Assembly (NCBI GenBank): GCA_010405405.1
Contig: MU004234.1
Span: 2,461,988-2,525,987 of the forward strand
Reading direction: 5' to 3'
Length of the DNA stretch: 64,000 bases
DNA from: Microthyrium microscopicum
Taxonomy: Eukaryota > Ascomycota > Dothideomycetes > Microthyriales > Microthyriaceae
The translations under genes and the position numbers were made by a program. The notes below the pieces were generated by a model. It saw only the letters and a program-made list of their open reading frames with translations, did not search any database and was not told the origin of the DNA. Shown here piece after piece: positions 48,201-61,448 of the stretch; the stretch's first letter is position 1; the number at the start of each line of letters is the position of its first letter.

Positions 48201-49212
48201 GACAGTCAGATTAGACTTAATCCACCTCATGGTCCAAGAACCATATCCTCCCTTCAATCGTAGTCTGCTAGAAACTTTCAAACAGTCCATAAGCCGAGAA
48301 ATTTGTCCCAAATGAGAGAAGGAAGAGTAAACATTCATTACAGGTAGAAGACAGAAGGATGAAGGACAGTTTCGGGCCGCAATTGGTCAGCCTTCCCGAA
48401 GTTGGCAAGTCTTCACAGGCTCAAAAGAAGAGTTGAAGTTGAGAAATGGCGGCGGATCCTCGTGCACGCGCCTCGTGTCTGAACCCAGGCACCTAGCTAC
48501 CCCTTTAACGCGCTGTCACATGGCAATCCTTCTGTAAAGTAATTAAATAGCAAGATCGAACGAGTCATACAAGGAGAAGGTAATTACATATGGCTGACTT
48601 AAGTACCCGGTCCTCACCATATTGGTCTTTCAATACTTGCTAGCTTCGGATCAAAGCCGAGCTCGATACACCATACATAACTTTCTAAGTTAAGACTCAG
48701 AACATAAGAGATTTCTTTCTCTAGCATTGCATTTGAATTATGGAACTACCCTCGAAACATTTGTTGCTATTTTGATGGTATAGAAGCAGAAAACGGTCAG
48801 TGACTGCGACAGCTGCAGCTGAACTTTTGAGACACTACTCTAGAGTACATGACTTTCCGTCTGTCAGCCTAAGGCGCAAGAGATTGCAGGATGTAAACGA
48901 AAAATAAGTACCGAATCTTGCTGGGTTGAGGACGACGGTTACAGAAAATCCTCCTGGCAAGTGGATATGCTCACGCAGAATCTCTGAACAATTGGTCCAG
49001 TCTTACGCCGACATGTAGACACCAAATTAATCCTCATACTGGTCTCCCTTTGTACAAAAACTGTCTGCAAGTCATTCTATATCCTCAGTGACGGCCAAAT
49101 TGCAAGTCTTTAGTTCATATTCACTACCAAGTCCAACGAATCTATTGCCTTCTGATCCTCTAGCCACCAATTCATATGCGTAATATAAGCTCATAACTGC
49201 AGTGGTAGTAAC
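42271..49212. other. Long region without a convincing gene (about 7 kb)
   Basis: Base composition is normal, unlike the RIP blocks, but no open frame shows a known family or coherent exons. The longest (44490-45407, plus, 305 codons) is rich in Cys, Trp and Arg and looks like chance. A (CTTG)n microsatellite lies at 45316-45340. Long leaders, regulatory DNA or non-coding transcripts are possible, but none can be shown from sequence alone. Confidence 0.5.
45316..45340 (+). repeat. (CTTG)n microsatellite
   Basis: About five to six repeats of CTTG (GCTTGCTTGCTTGCTTGCTT) inside the longest chance open frame of the gene-poor region. Confidence 0.85.
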
Positions 49213-49216
49213 TATC

Positions 49217-49535
49217 AACTGCACTCTTTTTAGTCTGCTTTGGCTTTCTACTCATTTGATTATATACTTGAAATATACATTGCTATTTCCGACATCCAAA
49301 TCAACTCCAAAACATGATCATTGACCTAATCCACAAATTATGCTAGCAAGCTTTTCTCGGCCTTGTCAGCCAGCCAGCATTAACTACACTCTTTCAAGTC
49401 TGCTTTGACTTTCGTGTCGCCTGAGCATGTACGTGAATTTTACACTGTCGTTCGACATCAAAACTATAACCATCGACCCATTCCGCAAACTAGGGGGGAC
49501 GAACTTTGCTCAGCCTCATCAGCCAACCAGCATCA
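49217..49535 (+). repeat. Imperfect 165-bp tandem duplication
   Basis: AACTGCACTCTTTTTAGTC at 49217 returns as AACTACACTCTTTCAAGTC at 49382. Later, CTTTTCTCGGCCTTGTCAGC at 49351 returns as CTTTGCTCAGCCTCATCAGC at 49504. The two units align with small length changes along about 155-165 bases. The second unit ends directly beside the MITE at 49548. Confidence 0.7.
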
Positions 49536-49547
49536 CCAACCCACCTA

Positions 49548-49694
49548 CCATTTTTACCCTCTCAGTTGCAACGCTCTTGCGCGGTTTTATAGGCGAGGTT
49601 TCTCCGTGAAAGATAGCGAGTCACTCGCTGAAGTCAGAGCGCCCCCGGCAAAAAAAAGCGCGCTAGAACGTTGCAACTGAGAGGGTAAAAACGG
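49548..49694. mobile_element. MITE with 36-bp terminal inverted repeats and TA flanks
   Basis: The left end (49548-49583) and right end (49659-49694) are inverted copies that match except at about three positions; each contains ACCCTCTCAGTTGCAACG. Both ends are flanked by TA (49546-49547 and 49695-49696), the target duplication of Tc1/mariner-type elements. The 147-base element has no coding capacity, so it would be moved by a transposase made elsewhere. The near-perfect ends and lack of RIP suggest a fairly recent arrival. Confidence 0.85.
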
Positions 49695-49696
49695 TA

Positions 49697-50283
49697 CTTA
49701 CTCACTCAGATACAAGCCTACAAGTCCATCCTTCTCACATTACGACCTAACAACTCATCGACCGGCAAAGAACAGCACAAGCGTCTGAAAAGAGACAGTA
49801 TATCAACTTTGAATTCAAAAGAGCTGTTTTGCAAGCCCAAAACCTAACAAAACCATCGCTTACTCAAGATGCTTCTATAATCTACCCATCCGCCATGCAT
49901 TAGATAATAAAAAGCGTTTAGTGCTAAACGTTACATGCAAAATACAAACAAAGCTGCGTGCTGAGCAGCTACGACTTGGAAGAAGAAAACCACCAAGCAG
50001 AAATCGGCTTTTTGTGCGCGTTGCGTTGTTCCGTAAAGTCCTGGTCATCAGGCGCGAAATGGAAAGCCCCGACTTTTGATATCTGGTTCGACGTCGGGAT
50101 ATGCCTTGGTAGCAGCAAGAATTGCCTTTGGCGAAGTCGTCTGATGTCTCCTGGTGAGCTCCAAACCGGAGAGCCTGTGGACATGACGGGTGGCCTATAA
50201 CCAACTTCGACCTCTTCATGAGGTCTTGAAACTGTGCACATTTGAGCCAAGGACCTGTAGCTCTATGAGCTCGGAACGCTGAT
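49697..50283. other. Spacer and probable 3' UTR of the kinase gene
   Basis: Short open frames only. No gene is seen. Confidence 0.55.
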
Positions 50284-52358
50284 TCATGGTCCCACTATGG
50301 CACGAGCACCTTCCTTCCCTAATACACCACGTTCGCGAGCTTTAGGACTCCGCTCACGGCCCTTTTTCCTCGAAAGAAATGCGAGCATGCCTGATGGTTT
50401 CTTGTCCTCGAGACCGGTCGTTGGTAATGAATGATGAACAGGATCGAGGCCACCAGCAGTATATGGCGGGTCGTCGTCATCCATGGCGGAAGCATCAGCT
50501 AATTGCTGAGCTCGTTTATTACGAGCAAACCGTCGAGATTTGCTCCCACTGCGTGAATTTGATCGTTGGCGGTTCAGACCCTGTGAGTCAGCATCGAGGA
50601 TGTAATCTTGGGGTACGCTTCGAGGAGGTTGATTGGTATGTTGTGGAGATTTATTGGTCAACGGTATTTCCATTATTGGAAGAGGTGGAGAGCCATTTGG
50701 TGTTGCTTGTGTCGAAATTGCTGTGGATTTGGTTCTTTGGGCGCTCAGGTTCGTAGATTGGCCATCATCATGGCCTTGCTGGGATTGCGGTGATGGCATA
50801 GAGCTATTATTTGAGAATGCATGATCATTCCTAGAGTTGGACTTGACGTCGATTGGAGAGCTAGTCTCGTTAGCTGATCCAGATGCGGCCGATGTGAGAG
50901 TCGGGTCCGTAGTGTCACTAATTCTTTGCTTGTCGAATTGAGCATGAGTATAATCAAAAGGCTCAAAGAGCTTTTCAATCATGCGATGTAGCTCATCGGC
51001 TCGTATTTCGGCCGTGGTGGCATCATCTTTGAGCTGCTCCCGAGGTTTTTGGCGCCTTGCTCTAGCCTCCAGGGGTGCCTCCTCTAACAAAAGCTCCTCC
51101 AGATCATATGTGGCGTCAAAGTTGGTCTTTTCACTGGAAGGCTTAAAGACAGGCTCGATTTCTTTTCGTAACAGGGCGTCGAAATCGATCGACCGAAAGA
51201 AAGGATTATCCGTAAATGTGCTAAAGCCCGACGCGCCTATGCGTTGGGTCTTGTCGCGTTCGAGAAAAGAGCTGATAGCGTGTAAACAAGGATTTGATAC
51301 CGGCGGATTCGTCATTGGAAATGCTGGATTTGCCTCGCGAATTTTTCTAGCCAGACCTTCATGACTACTCGCATCGAATGGTCGCTGCCAAGAAATTAGC
51401 TTTGAGGAATTGTTGATGAATCCTGCACCAACCTTATTATAAATGCATTCGTAGAAGCACACGCCCAGCGACCACCAATCTACTTCGCAAGAATAACCTT
51501 TCCCGTCGTATACTTCAGGAGCGAGATATGCCAAGGTACCCGACTTGCTAGTCAACGGCTTGTTTGGCTTGAAATCAGATGCAACATTCTAAGTGAAGCC
51601 GTTAATAAAAATAGAGCAATGAGCTGACAGGGGTGACGAACAAAATCTGCTAGATGCACGTGGCCATCAGCGTCCAAAAGGATGTTGTCTGGTTTCACAT
51701 CTCTATGCACTATCCCTTGAGTGTGGATATATCTCAAAGCGCAGCCTAGTTCGGCCATCCAAAATCGCACAGCATCTTCTGTAAAGGCTTTGCGAGAAAT
51801 GTGAAATCGGAGATCACCTCCTGTCATAAGATCCACAACCAGATATCTGTGGAAGAATCAGTTTCATGCCAAGAAAGCCACTGTGCAAGGTTTGGATCGG
51901 AGGTAATCCACATACAAATATTCAATGTCCTGGAAACTATATCGTAGATTACACAAAAACGGGTGATTTAGGTGTTCGAGCATTCGGCGTTCCCGAATGA
52001 TATTTCGCACGCTCTCGGATCGCACAACTGTTACACAGCAGTCAGCATGATATTGAATGTGGCATTGAATTCTCGTGGGTTAGGACACGGTCCGAGGTCA
52101 TGAGAGCCTGTTTGCTTACCTTCATCTTTGCGAATGTATTTGAGAGCGAATGTACAGGCGGTATCTTTTCGTTCGACGATGCGGACTTTGCCAAAGGCAC
52201 CCTTGCCAACAACTCGTAGCAGGCGAAAATGGTTGAGGTTTACTATGTGTGAAGAAATCCAGTCAGCCTACTCGGCATAATCTTTGATGATATGTTTAAG
52301 CAGCGGATAACATACCCTGATCGGTAAAAACCACTGGTTTGCCTTGAGAGTTTCCCAT
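50284..52358 (-). CDS. YANK/STK32-type AGC protein kinase
   Basis: Six exons (52316-52358, 52120-52242, 51916-52027, 51642-51846, 51433-51588, 50284-51384) give 579 residues. The N-terminus MGNSQGKP fits N-myristoylation. Kinase landmarks in order are GKGAFGKV (27-34), the ATP-binding Lys in FALKY (49), HRDVKPDN with catalytic Asp142, DFN at 160-162 in place of DFG, and [11 protein letters not shown] is typical of the YANK family, supporting the assignment. A long Ser/Pro/Gln-rich C-terminal tail with basic patches follows the kinase domain. The 48-base intron 51385-51432 is a multiple of three and has no stop; I splice it out because CIYNKRPFD then matches the family. The protein is probably a membrane-associated kinase of unknown pathway. 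Confidence 0.9.
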
Positions 52359-53040
52359 TGGACGGGGAAGGATCGTCTATCTCATCAACTCGATTGCATG
52401 ACCGAATTGATAGTCGAGTAGAGTATATATTGCGGCAGATGGAGGAGAGACGGAGGATATGGAGACGGCGACGAGATTCCTCGAGGAAGGGTGAAGGAGA
52501 AATTGATATATGGAGTTGAGGTGGAGTTGTCGACAATAGGGATCGGAATCAGTGGAGCAAGGAGGGGAGACACGAGGGAATAGATAGAGTGGCAGGCACG
52601 TTGCAGGGTGAAGGAAGGCACGAAGGTGGTAAGGTTATATCGGGCAGGCAAAGTAGAGTGGCAGTGGAAGTCGCAATCGATGTTTAAGACAAGGGTTCAT
52701 GTACTGTACAGCAGGAGCTCTGCAGACGAGACGTAGCGAAGCCCAATTTGGTAGTAGCTTTGCCCATGTAGAGAAGGTTCAAGGGACGGGGGGGAGACAT
52801 GAGAAAGTGGAGAGGGGCCTCTATTGCAAGTTCCACGTTGGGCAACACTAGTAAAGTGCACCTTCCGCTACTAAATCGAGACAACCACCCCTTCCTTGTC
52901 TAATTTGAGCCAAGTCTGGGGGGGCATAGAGGGCAATATCAAGCAGTTCACCATGGGCGATGAACAACCACGATAAGAACTTGGGCCAACCTACGGCGCG
53001 CAATAAGGACCAAAGTACAACAAACCATACCTTATATTGG
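52359..53040. promoter_or_regulatory. Upstream region of the kinase gene
   Basis: About 680 bases between the kinase start and the sharp edge of the right AT-rich block, with purine-rich tracts on the plus strand. No specific site is recognised. Confidence 0.5.
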
Positions 53041-54047
53041 AATACCAAAATACTTAGAATTTGCTTCTTTACCTCCTAAAATAACTACTACTATAATACT
53101 AAATCATAATATACTTTATACTATTAGACTTATTTTAGTAAAAGCTATCTTTAGAAAATATTTTTAGAATAATTTATTTTTAGTTATATAATAGTATAAA
53201 TCTTTTTTAAAAGTAATATTATTACTAAATATTAGGTTATATAATAACGTAAGTTAAATTAAGCATAATATTAGGAAAGAGAAATTATAATATCTATATA
53301 AATTAATATACTTACTTATCTAAAGAAGTCTATATATAAAGTTAGTATTTAAAACTACTTTAACTTACTTATATACTTATTACTTTCCTATTAACCTATT
53401 TTCTTACTAACCTACCTTCTTACTAATCTATTTTCTTATTAACTTATTAATCTACTAACTTACTAATTTACTAACTTACTAATGCTTTATAGGCCTATAA
53501 CTTGTCCTTAAGGACGTCTAATAATTAATCTAAGTCTTTATAAATAAGATATTATAGAACTATATAAACTACGTATACTAAACTCTTATATACTAAACTA
53601 AGTTAGAGAAGAGAGCTAACTTAAAATCTCTTTATAAATTCTTAAATCTCATTTAAAAGAGTAGGGCTTATAGAAGAAAAAACGTATTATTATTTTAAGT
53701 AAACTAGTAGAGGAAATTATTAAATACTATTTTAAGGAATATTTAACTAATTAAGAAATACTATAATAGCTTACTTACTAAGGTTTTCTAGATATTATAA
53801 AGGTAATAATTATAAAGGCTTATTTTTAACTTAGTCTTTATTATAGAGTTAATAACTTTATTAAGTAAGAGAGAATATAAATTCGTCTTTATATATTAAT
53901 TTACTAAGAACTTACTAGAGGAACTACTAAAGATTATAACTACTATTATTTAGTAATTTATCTTCTCTAAGCTAAGATAATAGTTTCTATATATAAGGTT
54001 TAAGAAGTATACTAATAAGTAGATCTAATAAGTATAGTAAGGTAGAA

Positions 54048-54052
54048 ATAGG
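54048..54052. repeat. Target-site duplication ATAGG, left copy
   Basis: ATAGG immediately precedes the left LTR and recurs at 61611-61615 just after the right LTR, as expected for Gypsy integration. Confidence 0.85.
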
Positions 54053-54214
54053 TGTTATAGATTAGATAACGAAGAGACAAGTTATATTATAAGCCTACTA
54101 AATAGAAAGGTAACTTAGAGAGAAAGAAGAGTTAAGAGACTCTTTAATTAAGGTGTTTATATATAATAGGGGTAGCCTAAATAAGTATAGCTTTAGGGGG
54201 TTTAACCCTTAATA
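54053..54214 (-). repeat. LTR (3' LTR of the Gypsy element)
   Basis: 162 bases starting TGTTATAG. It aligns without gaps to the copy at 61449-61610; the two differ at roughly fifteen positions, all transitions. Confidence 0.9.
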
Positions 54215-57200
54215 TTACTCCTTCTATCTAAAAAATTCTAGCTAAAATACTAAGTTAATTATAAAATCCTAATCTTATCTAGCTATATCTAATGCTTACT
54301 ATTCTTATAGTTTACGATAAAGCTTCTATTTATAATATATAGATCTATGTATTTACTTTTAGGTATAAAATATAAAGCTTAGATTATTAACTATTAGTTC
54401 TATACTAGTATTTTATCTATTTTAGACTAAATTCTAGGTATAAGGCCTCTTTCTTAGCATATAATATTAGTTCTTTTTAATTATAATTCTATAAAGGTTA
54501 CTTAATTAGCAAGTCGTCTTATTTATACTTAGTTAGAGCTCTATTATAATATTAAAGAATAAGATTAGAAGAATATAACTATAGTTAAGTTATTATACTT
54601 TTGTCTATATATTTAGAGGGTATAAAGTAATATTATTCTATAGAGTTAACTATTCTTCCTTTATTATACTTTAAATAAACTTCTTCTCTTTTAATTAGTC
54701 TTTATTAAGTTTCTTCTTCCTTGCTTAATTAATTAATTAATTAATTAAGTAAGTTATTTATTATAGTGGCTATAGCCTTACTAATTATATAGAGATAGCT
54801 ACCTTAATTATTAACGCTTTTAATAATACTATTAGCTTTAACGGTTATATCCTTATTACTATTACTCCTCCTTATATATATGTTATTAACTATAATACTC
54901 CTTAACCTTATTTGCCTACTATATATAAGGTAGCTATACGTAAGGCCTACTAAAATAATATAAATAAGAGCCTTTACCTTCTTAACTAAGTCCTACTTTA
55001 TTACTAAAATAATATTATTTATAACCCTTATTTCTATCTACTAACTACTCTCTAATATAAGAAAGTATATATAGTTATTAACTACTATAATCTATAAAAC
55101 TATACTTTATTTAAAATACTTTATATTAATTAGACTATACGTACTTCTTTAGCTTTTCTTAATTTATACTAATATATTTATAGAGTAAGGCCCTTTATAC
55201 TATAGCTAACTATTCTCCTAACTTCTCTAATAAGCGTCTTAACTTATTAAACGCCTCTTCTAAAGAATTTACTAATAATTTATAGCCTAATATTTATAGT
55301 ATTATAATTTATTAGAGCTTCCTTAGTATAATTTAGTTAACTAGTAGCTAGGCTAGTTATCTTAAAGCCTTAGGTATTTATTATATAGATATCCTATAAT
55401 TCCTTACTAAAAATAAGTAGAATAAGACTTATAAAGAGTAGCGTTATACTTATTATATTAGCTATTCTAATTTAAAGAATTAGCTATAATATATAGGTTG
55501 TATTTAGCTTTTAGGATTTTATAATAATATATATTTAAACTACGTCTATAATAATAATATTAGCTTAGGTAAGAAGTATCCTTATAATAATAAGAAGAAA
55601 GTTACTAAGAAGGATAAGAATTCTTTACTATTAATTATCTACTTTAGTCTTTCTATGCCTTAAAGTACTACTTAAGTTTATCTTCCTTAGTAGTAAGGGT
55701 TTATTAAGCGTGTCTTATTTCTTTAGTTTTCTTATATTTTTATAATTTTTTAGTTTTATTTAGTAGAAAAGAGAGTCTTAATATAAATAAAAGAAAGTAT
55801 TTCTATACGTAGGTTATAAATAGTACCTCTAATTATATTTCTATAGAGTTAATTACTATAATAAGAAGACTAGTTTTTAATCTTAATTATACTTAAAAAA
55901 TAGACTAGTTTAGTACTAATCTTCTATAATTATTTTATACGTACTTTATCTTCTTTATTTACTTTATATAAGCTTCTAACTATTTAATAAAATTAATTAG
56001 TTCTTTTATTATATCTAGATAACTTATCTACTTAATAATATAGACTATATAAAGTTTATTTTTTATTATCTTCTTATATTTTTTAGCTATAATCTTCTCT
56101 ACTAGCTACTCTTTTTATTCCTCTCTATCTAAGTTTTTAACTAAGATTAGTAGTAGATAAGAATTATTAGTATCTTAACTTAAGAATAGGTTATCTATTA
56201 TTAGTCTAAGTAGATTAACGTAGAATTTCTTAGTTCTCTATAGTATATTTAATATAATTATATATAAGCTTATTATTTTTATAACTTAGAACTTAGAGTA
56301 ATAGTAATTAAACTTCTTCTTTACTTATTTAGTCTTAGTATTCTTTAGGTTTAGCTAGACCTAATTACTAACTTTATACTTAGGCGTTTAGATCTTTATT
56401 TAATTAGCTTATTCCTATATCCTTTCTTAGGTAAGGGTTATAGTATCTTAAGCCTATTTTATAGCTTTTAAAATTATATAAGTAGCTTTTTTCTTCTTCT
56501 CTTTTAGAATGTCTTTCTATTTAGATAAGGAAGCTTACTTAGGAAAGTTTAGAAAGGTAGAGTTTTTAAAGCTATAGAATAAAAAAAAGGATAAGAGTTC
56601 TATTATAGATAAGTATTATAAGTTAAGTATAAGTTAAAGTATTAGTATTAGTAAGAACTAGTTTAATTATATATAATTTATATATATTTATACTTTAGCT
56701 TTAATATCTAAGTTTTATTATTCTATAAAGCTATCTATCTAGGAGTAAAATATAGTTAATAGCTATAGCTCTATCTATAGTAATATATAGAACTTTATCT
56801 AAAAGTCTCCTATAAATACTAAGTTATAATTATAAATAATTATATTAGGAATACTATAAAGGAAATAGATATATTATAAGAAAATAGCTATAACGTCTTT
56901 AGCTTCTTTCTAAGTAAGAAAGATTAAGATTACTTCTTTACTTAGCTAATTAGTAATAACTATTAAGATTATATATTTATTTAATAGAGAAAAGTTTATT
57001 ATAAAATCTATAGATAGTTTTTACTATTATTAGCTTAAGATAAGTAAAGGCTTTAGGAAGCCTCTTTTCTACTTATAACTAACCTTTAATTAGCTATATA
57101 TACTATAATTTCTTATAAAATGCCTTATATTAGCTATAATTCTAGGCTAGAAGAAGTATAGCTATAGAGCTTAGTAAGTATCTTTATAGCTAGAATAGCC

Positions 57201-60200
57201 TTAGGTTAAGGATATATAAGCTACTTATAGTATTACTATTTATAAAGATTCTAAATTTAGGATTTATAGTTATTCTCTTTAGTAAAGGTAATCCTTACTA
57301 TTAATTAAGTAGTTAGAAATAAAGATTTTAATATTTATAATTAATAAGAAAAACTTTCATCTACTAGCTTTAATTATCTAATAAGCTACTTAATAGGTAT
57401 TATTAGCCTATACTACCTTATTCTACTAGGTTACTAATAGTTTAGAAACGTTTAGTATTAGTAGTAGTAAGCTAGAGATTAAAACTTTATTAGCTAATAG
57501 AGTTTCTACTAATTTATTTTTAACTACTATAGAAAGGGTAGTAATATAGATAAATAAAGCTTATAGTAATTTAAGTAATTAATCTTCTTAGATATAAAGT
57601 AGTTAGAAAGTTCTAGCCTAAATCCTTTTATTAGCTATATTCTAAGGTATATTTTATTTATAATAAGAAAGATTATCTACTATGCTATTCTATAGGCCTA
57701 GTTAGTACTTAATTATTATATTATACTTTATAAGTTTAATAGATTATTAAATGTACTTTTCTATAAGCTTCTATAGTTTTATAAAATACTCTAGGTTTTT
57801 ATAATTAAATATTACTTTAAACTTCTCTATTACTTATAGCTTTAAGTCTTATTCTTCTAGAGTAAGTATAATTATAAGTATCTCTTTATTATAGATTAGG
57901 TAGTTACTTTAAGTAGAGTTATACTTTTTAGAAAAATAGACTATTAATTAAAACTTACCTATTTTATCCTTTTATATTAATATAGCTTCTAAAGAATAAC
58001 TAAAAGAGTTAGTATAAATAAGAGTCTCTTTATTATAGTTAAATAAGACTAGTATTTAGTTAGTAGTAAAAAGCTATTTTAGCTTCTTAAATATAGCTCT
58101 TTCTAAGTCTTTAAATAAGAAAAGAATATCTTTCTAAATAAATTAAATAAGAGGTTCTATAATTATTTAAAAGTTTAGTATAAACTTATAATAGAAGTTA
58201 GCAAAGCTAAGAAAAGCTTAAACTCTATAAACGTTCTTAAGAGCCTTTTATTCTTAGATTGCTTTAACTTTAGCTAAGTCTATTAAGATTCCTTATTTAG
58301 CCTTAATAATATAACTTAAATATATTATCTAAGTAGTTATAAATTTATACTTCTAAATATTAAGGTAGAGTTCTACTTTTTATAGCTACTTAAAGACTTT
58401 ATAAATATAGGCTTTATATTACTTCTTAGTACCTAAGCTAAAGATTAAGACGTTATTTAAGTATATAAAAATATAGTTATCTAAGATATTTTAAAGAGTA
58501 GAGTTAATAAACCTTTAAAAGGTACTTAGAGTATTTAATAACCTAAATAGTATTACTATCTATTTAAATAAGCTATATTATATTTAAAAAGCTATTTTTT
58601 ACTTATTATCCTTATATATCTAAATCTTATAGAATACTTAAGATACGTCTAGCTTAGTAAACTATTATACCTTTCCTAAAGCGTTTAGTATCTTATAGAT
58701 AAGTAGTAAGGAGTAATAGTCCTTTATAATTAACTTATTTAACGTATAGTAGTTATAATAAAACTAAATTAATCTATCTACTTTACGAATAAAGAGAACT
58801 AATACTCTAGTAAGTAAGTTACTTACTTAAATAAACCTACTTTCTAGTAGATTATTAAGGATTTTTCTAAGGGCTAGTAATTTATCTTAATTTATAAAGT
58901 ATAATACCTACTAAGGTAACTAAGGTTCCTTTCTATTAGCGTCTAGGATTAGGTTAATCTTATAGTCTATAGAAAGGCCTTAGATAAGTAGCTATTTATT
59001 AGTTAGCTTTCTTTAAAAAAAGTTAAGATAATCTAAATATTATTTAGGAAGCTTCCTATGAGGGTTAATATGCTTCTTTAAAATAAAAGCTTTTTATAAG
59101 TTATAAAGACTTATAGTAAAGATTTATATAATTAGTATTAAGCCTTCTTAAGACTATCTTACCTACTTTTTAGCTTATTAAGTAAGTATCCTAAATACTA
59201 TAGCCTTAATTACTATATAGTTATATTTCTTTTAAGAAGTCTTTAGACTTATAACTATATAACTTATTTTATTAAAGACTAGCTTCTTAGGTTTTATATA
59301 AAGAATAATATCTTATTTCTTTATTTAAGGTAGACTAAGGATTATATTATAGCTTAAGGTCTCTTTTACTATAAAAGCTTAAATAGTTTCTTTATAGCCT
59401 TTAATATTAATCTTTATAATTACTATTTTATAAATTTCTTTAGCCTTACTATTTATCTTTTTAATAGAAATTACCTAAGGTAGCAATATATATTTAAGTT
59501 TACGTCTTTAGGCGAAGTAGAGACTTATAAGGAAATAGGTTAAGTAGCTACTATTAATAAAGCTTATATATAAAGAAAGTTAATTTACTATTAAAAGTAT
59601 TAAAAAGGGCTCTATAACTATATTCTAAATAAAGAACTTCTAACGCTATTCTAAAATAATATTTTTATAATTTTCTAGCTTAGTATTATATCTTTAATCT
59701 AAGCTTACTAGTTTTCTAATTCTATATTAATAACGTTATATAGATTATTATAAGGATTATTATTTCTTAGCTAAGTAGTAGTAGCCCTTACTAGCTAGCT
59801 ACTCTAGAAGATATTTAGAGCGTTAGTAGTATTAACCTAGAATCTACTAGTATTATTTTATAAGTATTTACCTCTAGTAGTATCTCCTCTATCTTATTCT
59901 TATTTATAGCTAGCCTAGCTATAAAAGGAATTCTAACTTTTAAATAACGCTTAGAGTGCTTATTTATAATCCTAAATCCTATAATTAGCTAAGCTATAGT
60001 AAAAATAAAGGTTATTTTACTTATAGTAGTTACGCTAAGCTTAGCTAGCTCTAACTTAGACGTCTTTTATTACGTCTAGGTCTTAATTCCTAGATAGTTA
60101 ACTCTACTAAGTACTTATTTTAGTGCTTAGGCTTCTTAGGCTATAATAGCTTATATAAGCTTAAATTATTTAATCTTAGGTTTCTAAAGCTTCTTAGGTA

Positions 60201-61448
60201 AAGGTATCTAAATTATTAAGCTAGAGATAAATAATTAAAGTTATTTTAAGATTAGAATCTATAGTATTTTTTAAGAACTATATTTAGATAGGAGTAGCTT
60301 AAAATTATACTCTAGTATAGATAAAATACTACTAAAACTTAGCCTAAAAGATTCTCTATTCTCTACCTTCTTATTAAATTCCTTAAAGGTTTACTAAAGC
60401 TTTTATTTTTTTATATAGGTTATAAAAGAGAAGGTCTATTTATTCTATAAACTTACTAAAACTTATAATACTATAGCTAGTAGGATTCTAAATCTAGGGA
60501 AGGACTTATTAAGTAGTATCTTTTATAAGCTAATTAAATATATAGTAGATTTAGGTATAGTTATTTATGTAAATTTATTTATTAATATATAATTTTACTT
60601 TAATTATTTAGTAAAAACTAGAATAAAGAGTTAAGTCCTTATATAAATATTATTCTAGGTTTAAGAGAGCTAGTTAGAGGTTTTATAGTAGTAGTTAAAG
60701 TAGCTTATATTAGGCGATTAGAGAATTTATTAAAGGAGGTAAAGAAGGAGCTACTAATTTAGCTATTATAATTAGAGTCTAAGAAAGATTAGCTTATAAA
60801 ATTAGAAGAAGATAGTAGCTATAGTTAGAGATTTTTCTAGTAAAAAGTATAATTAGTATTAAAGAAAAAGTTATACTAAGTATTATAAATTCCTTCTAGA
60901 GTTATTCTTATTCCTACTACTACTACTAGGTTAGTATCTTATAAGTAGTATTATTTACTTATTATATAAGAATCTTACTATTAGTATAAATATTAGTAAG
61001 CTATTTATTCTAGCTATTAACTTAAGCCTAGAGTTTAGTATAGACTATTATAATCTATTATATATTCTCGTTTAATTATATATAAATTTTGCTAGTTAAC
61101 TTATTTAGTTATTATAAAGCTTATCTATAACTAATAGTAGTTATATATAATTATAAGATAAATAAATTAAGCATATTATTAAGTAGTAAAATACTATCTA
61201 TTACTTATTATAAGCTATTATTAGTTACTTTCTAGAATGCGTCTAAGTAGTTCTATAGCTCTATCTATTATTAGTTAATATACGTAAAGTACATTTCTAC
61301 GTTCTTATAAGTAAAGCCCTTAAAAGACGTTTCTTTATCCTATCTAGTAGTTATTAGGCAAGAAGGATCTTAGTCTATTATTCTAGCTATTTATTAACGA
61401 ATAGAGAGAAAGTAGGTAAAAAGAGGGGTTAGTTTTAAAGTTACCTAA

